Part shown: piece by piece, positions 10,245 through 13,234 of the stretch | Position numbering within the stretch: the first letter of the stretch is position 1 | Layout of the letters: each line of letters starts with the position of its first letter | Assembly: GCA_947371645.1 (NCBI GenBank) | Contig: CANBQJ010000097.1 | Span: 1 to 13,234, forward strand | Reading direction: 5' to 3' | DNA: 13,234 nt | DNA from: Burkholderiales bacterium | Lineage (GTDB): Bacteria; Pseudomonadota; Gammaproteobacteria; Burkholderiales; Burkholderiaceae | Translations under genes and position numbers: made by a program | Notes under the pieces: model-generated | Database searches by the model: none | Seen by the model: the letters and a program-made list of their open reading frames with translations, nothing else | What the model was told of the DNA's origin: nothing

Positions 10245-10316
10245 AACACCACCCTTTTGCGCACCTCACCCACACGGCACCCTCACCTCAGCCCCGTCAC
10301 CCCACCGGAGGCAGCC
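10245..10316 (+). promoter_or_regulatory. C-rich, G-poor leader between xdhA and xdhB with xdhB ribosome-binding site
   Basis: The 72-bp gap is strikingly C-rich: by hand count 10245-10306 has about 35 C and 6 G in 62 bases, whereas neighbouring coding DNA has similar C and G. Long C-over-G tracts free of structure are the hallmark of Rho-loading (rut) sites, so this may tune transcription into xdhB. It ends in GGAGG (10307-10311), a strong ribosome-binding site five bases before the ATG at 10317. That site fixes the xdhB start rather than the upstream in-frame TTG at 10257. The Rho role is inference. Confidence 0.4.
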
Positions 10317-12671
10317 ATGAACCAGATCACCGAGCCCCGCCAGTTCAGCCCCGAGCCTGCCAGCACCGCGACCATGCCCACGGCGGCAGGCCAAGGCTTG
10401 CCGCATGAATCGGCCCACCTGCATGTGAGCGGCCAGGCCAGCTACATCGACGACCTGCCCGAACTGGCTGGCACCCTCCACGCTGCCTTGGGGCTGTCGC
10501 CCGTGGCGCACGGCAAGTTGCTGTCGGTCGATGTTGCCGGCCTGCGCGCCCTGCCCGGTGTGTATGCCGTCATCACGGCCGCCGACATCCCCGGTGTCAA
10601 CGACTGCGGCGCCATCGTCCACGACGACCCCATCTTCGCCGACCAGGTGGTGATGCACGTGGGCCAACCCATCTTCGCCATCTTGTCGACCCAGCGCGAA
10701 CTGGCCCGCAAGGCCGCCGCACGCGTCAAGGACTTCGTCAGGATCGAGCCTCTGCCCGCCTTGCTCACACCGGCACAAGGCCACGCGGCGGGCCAGTACG
10801 TAGTGCCGCCCATGCGCCTGCAGCGCGGTGACGCGGCCGCCGCCATGGCCCAGTCGCCTCATCACCTGCGCGGCCACTTCCAGCTGGGCGGGCAGGAACA
10901 GTTCTACCTGGAAGGTCAGATCTCTTACGCCATCCCCAAAGAAGACCAGGGCATGCTGGTGCATTGCTCCACCCAGCACCCGAGCGAAATGCAGCACAAC
11001 GTGGCCCACGCCCTGGGCCTGCATGCCCACCATGTGCAGGTGGAATGCCGCCGCATGGGCGGGGGCTTTGGCGGCAAGGAAAGCCAGTCCGCGCTGTTTG
11101 CCTGCATCGCGGCGGTGGCGGCGGCCAAGCTCAAACGCCCCGTGAAGCTGCGCCCCGACCGCGACGACGACTTCATGATCACGGGGCGCCGGCATTGCTT
11201 CGAGCACAGCTACGAGGTGGGCCACGACCACGAAGGCCGCCTGCTGTCCGCTCAGGTTGAGATGGTCTCGCGCGCCGGCTTTTCTGCCGACCTGTCTGCG
11301 CCGGTGATGACCCGCGCGCTGTGCCACTTCGACAACGCCTACTACCTGCCCCATGTGGACCTGCGCGGCTTTTGCGCGCTGACCCACACGCAGAGCAACA
11401 CGGCTTTCCGTGGCTTTGGCGGCCCTCAAGGTGCACTGGCAGTGGAGGTGATCATGGACTCGGTCGCGCGCCGCCTGGGCAAGGACCCGCTGGACGTGCG
11501 CCTGGCCAACCTCTATGGGCTGACCGAACGCAACACCACGCCTTACGGCCAGGTGGTCGAAGACAACGTGATCCGCCCCTTGATGGACGAGCTGGTGGCC
11601 AGCAGCGACTACCGCGCCCGGCGAGAGGCGGTCAAGGCCTTCAACGCCAGCAGCCCCGTGCTCAAGAAGGGCCTGGCCATTGCACCGCTCAAGTTCGGCA
11701 TCTCCTTCAACGTGGTGCACCTCAACCAGGCTGGCGCGCTGGTGCACGTCTACAACGACGGCAGCATCCTGGTGAACCACGGCGGCACCGAGATGGGCCA
11801 GGGCCTCAACACCAAGGTGGCGCAGATGGTGGCGCACACCCTGGGCGTCAAGCTGGGCCGCGTGCGCGTCACCGCCACCGACACGGCCAAGGTGGCCAAC
11901 ACCTCGGCCACGGCGGCCTCCACCGGCACCGACCTCAACGGCAAGGCCGCGGTCGACGCCGCCGAGCAGATCCGCAAGCGCCTGACCGACTTCCTGGTGC
12001 AGCGGCACCAGGCTCAGCCTGCCGACATCTGCTTTGCCGACGAGCAGGTGCAGGTGGGCGCGAAAACGCTCACCTTTGAAGAGGTGGTCATGGCCGCGTA
12101 CATGGGCCGGGTGCAGTTGTGGTCCGATGGCTTCTACGCCACGCCCAAGCTGCACTGGAACCGCGACACCATGCAGGGCCGGCCCTTCTTCTACTTCGTC
12201 TACGGTGCGGCCGTGAGCGAAGTACTGGTCGACACCCTGACGGGCGAGCACAAGCTGCTGCGCGCCGACGTGCTGCATGACGTGGGCCGCTCCATCAACC
12301 CCGCCATCGACATCGGCCAGATCGAAGGTGCCTTCATCCAGGGCATGGGCTGGCTGACCACCGAAGAGCTCTGGTGGCATCCGCAGACGGGCAAGCTGAT
12401 GACCCATGCGCCGTCCACCTACAAGATCCCCACGGCCAGCGACTGCCCGGCCGACTTCCGCGTCAAGCTCTATGACAACGAGAACGTCGAAGACTCGGTC
12501 TACCGTTCCAAGGCCGTGGGCGAGCCCCCACTGCTGCTGCCCTTCTCGGTCTTCCTGGCCATCAAGGACGCGGTGGCGGCCACGGGCGGCGAGCGCGCCG
12601 ACCCGAGCCTGCGCGCGCCTGCCACGCCTGAGGCCATCCTGGACGCCATCGATTCACTGCGCCATGCCTGA
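10317..12671 (+). CDS. xdhB: Xanthine dehydrogenase large subunit (molybdopterin-binding)
   Basis: 784-residue molybdenum subunit that hydroxylates hypoxanthine to xanthine and xanthine to urate. The N-terminal a/b-hammerhead region starts at about 30 with HVSGQASYIDDLPE. Cofactor and active-site motifs follow: GGQEQFYLEGQ (191-201, with Q193 at the molybdenum site), RMGGGFGGKE (246-255, E255 matching the substrate-binding Glu802 of bovine enzyme), NTAFRGFGGPQG (361-372, R365 matching Arg880), GGTEMGQGL, DVGRSINPAIDIGQIEGAF, and SKAVGEPPLLLP with E736 matching the catalytic Glu1261. Having both the Glu and the Arg points to a true purine-oxidising enzyme rather than an aldehyde oxidase. The length is normal. 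Its 3' end overlaps xdhC by 8 bp. The residue correspondences are from family knowledge, not an alignment. Confidence 0.96.
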   Translation: MNQITEPRQFSPEPASTATMPTAAGQGLPHESAHLHVSGQASYIDDLPELAGTLHAALGLSPVAHGKLLSVDVAGLRALPGVYAVITAADIPGVNDCGAIVHDDPIFADQVVMHVGQPIFAILSTQRELARKAAARVKDFVRIEPLPALLTPAQGHAAGQYVVPPMRLQRGDAAAAMAQSPHHLRGHFQLGGQEQFYLEGQISYAIPKEDQGMLVHCSTQHPSEMQHNVAHALGLHAHHVQVECRRMGGGFGGKESQSALFACIAAVAAAKLKRPVKLRPDRDDDFMITGRRHCFEHSYEVGHDHEGRLLSAQVEMVSRAGFSADLSAPVMTRALCHFDNAYYLPHVDLRGFCALTHTQSNTAFRGFGGPQGALAVEVIMDSVARRLGKDPLDVRLANLYGLTERNTTPYGQVVEDNVIRPLMDELVASSDYRARREAVKAFNASSPVLKKGLAIAPLKFGISFNVVHLNQAGALVHVYNDGSILVNHGGTEMGQGLNTKVAQMVAHTLGVKLGRVRVTATDTAKVANTSATAASTGTDLNGKAAVDAAEQIRKRLTDFLVQRHQAQPADICFADEQVQVGAKTLTFEEVVMAAYMGRVQLWSDGFYATPKLHWNRDTMQGRPFFYFVYGAAVSEVLVDTLTGEHKLLRADVLHDVGRSINPAIDIGQIEGAFIQGMGWLTTEELWWHPQTGKLMTHAPSTYKIPTASDCPADFRVKLYDNENVEDSVYRSKAVGEPPLLLPFSVFLAIKDAVAATGGERADPSLRAPATPEAILDAIDSLRHA

Positions 12672-13234
12672 GCCCCTCGGCCGCACCGCCAACGCACTGG
12701 CTGCCGGCCCGGAACACGCCCGCGTGCGCGCCCAGGCCCAGGCCTGGCTGCAGCAAGGCCAGCGCGCCGCGGTCATCGAGGTGCTGAACTGTCAGGGCTC
12801 CATCCCACGGGAAGCCGGCACGCGCATGCTGGTGAGCCTCACCCATGAAGTGGGCACCGTGGGCGGTGGCCACCTGGAATGGCAGGCCATCGGCATGGCC
12901 CGACAAGCCCTTCAGGAATCCGACGGTGGCCCGCTGCCGCGCTGGCAACACCGCTTTCCCCTGGGCCCGGCCTTGGGCCAATGTTGCGGCGGGGTGGTCG
13001 ACCTGGGCTTTGCCCCGCTGAACGCCGAAGCGATGGCCACCTGGCCCGCCAGCCGTCCCCGCTTCCATCTGGAGCTCTATGGCGCCGGCCACGTGGGCCA
13101 GGCCGTGGTGCGCCTGCTGGCCACGCTGGACTGCAGCGTGCGCTGGATCGACGCCCGCGACCACGAGGCCGGATGGCCAGGCCAGCCCGATGCGGCCTGG
13201 CTGGGCCAGTTGCCTGCGCAGATCCAGTACCTCA
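12664..13234 (+). CDS. xdhC: Xanthine dehydrogenase accessory protein XdhC (3' truncated by window)
   Basis: The first 190 residues of the XdhC maturation factor, which in studied systems binds the molybdenum cofactor, protects its sulfurated form and inserts it into XdhB. The ATG at 12664 lies inside the end of xdhB (8-bp overlap), implying coupled translation. The XdhC/CoxI-type N-terminal domain is visible: GSIPREAGTRMLV (45-57), GTVGGGHLEWQAIG (64-77) and PLGPALGQCCGG (99-110). The adjacent cysteines C107 and C108 are the region implicated in cofactor binding in this family. A C-terminal Rossmann-like domain begins HLELYGAGHVGQAVVRLL (135-152). The frame is open with G/C-biased third positions to the window edge, so the gene continues beyond 13234 and no defect is seen. 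Confidence 0.95.
   Translation, partial: MPEPLGRTANALAAGPEHARVRAQAQAWLQQGQRAAVIEVLNCQGSIPREAGTRMLVSLTHEVGTVGGGHLEWQAIGMARQALQESDGGPLPRWQHRFPLGPALGQCCGGVVDLGFAPLNAEAMATWPASRPRFHLELYGAGHVGQAVVRLLATLDCSVRWIDARDHEAGWPGQPDAAWLGQLPAQIQYL

Noticed and set aside
10266..12407. 713-codon open frame on the minus strand opposite xdhB
   Set aside because: It lies entirely antisense to a gene with complete catalytic motifs, is a composition effect of GC-rich third positions, and its translation is rich in G, H, A, V and Q with no recognisable domain.
12562..13164. 200-codon open frame on the minus strand
   Set aside because: It is antisense to the end of xdhB and to xdhC, whose frame is open to the window edge and carries conserved motifs.

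Overview
The window looks like chromosomal DNA of a high-GC betaproteobacterium, most likely of the order Burkholderiales (Comamonadaceae-like). This is inferred from strongly G/C-biased third codon positions, Shine-Dalgarno spacing and the style of the gene set; no rRNA or marker gene is present to confirm it. I see no mobile element, CRISPR array, tRNA or rRNA.

Layout. Bases 1-101 hold the 3' end of an unidentified plus-strand gene with a terminator overlapping its stop codon. On the minus strand, read from 8518 down to 114, lie a LysR-type regulator, guanine deaminase, a BMP-type (purine nucleoside/base family) ABC importer made of a double-ATPase, two permeases and a lipoprotein binding protein, a strong intrinsic terminator, and then an adenosine/adenine deaminase family gene (best read as a type 2 adenine deaminase). 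On the plus strand, diverging from the regulator at 8691, lie xdhA, xdhB and the start of xdhC, encoding the two-subunit molybdenum xanthine dehydrogenase and its cofactor-insertion factor; xdhC runs off the window.

How it works together. The genes make a coherent purine salvage/catabolism module. The ABC system would bring purines in. Adenine deaminase would convert adenine to hypoxanthine, guanine deaminase would convert guanine to xanthine, and XdhAB would oxidise hypoxanthine and xanthine to urate. XdhC would equip XdhB with the sulfurated molybdenum cofactor. No urate oxidase or later step is visible, so the pathway stops at urate inside the window. The LysR gene sits in the middle, is translationally overlapped with guanine deaminase (ATGA), and shares a 172-bp divergent control region with xdhA. 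That region contains two adjacent short palindromes that are candidate operators.

No gene here belongs to a family new to me. The points most worth following are regulatory (operator palindromes, regulator as first gene of its own operon, a very C-rich xdhA-xdhB leader, an internal terminator and an intercistronic hairpin) and biochemical (the true substrates of the transporter and of the adenosine/adenine deaminase).
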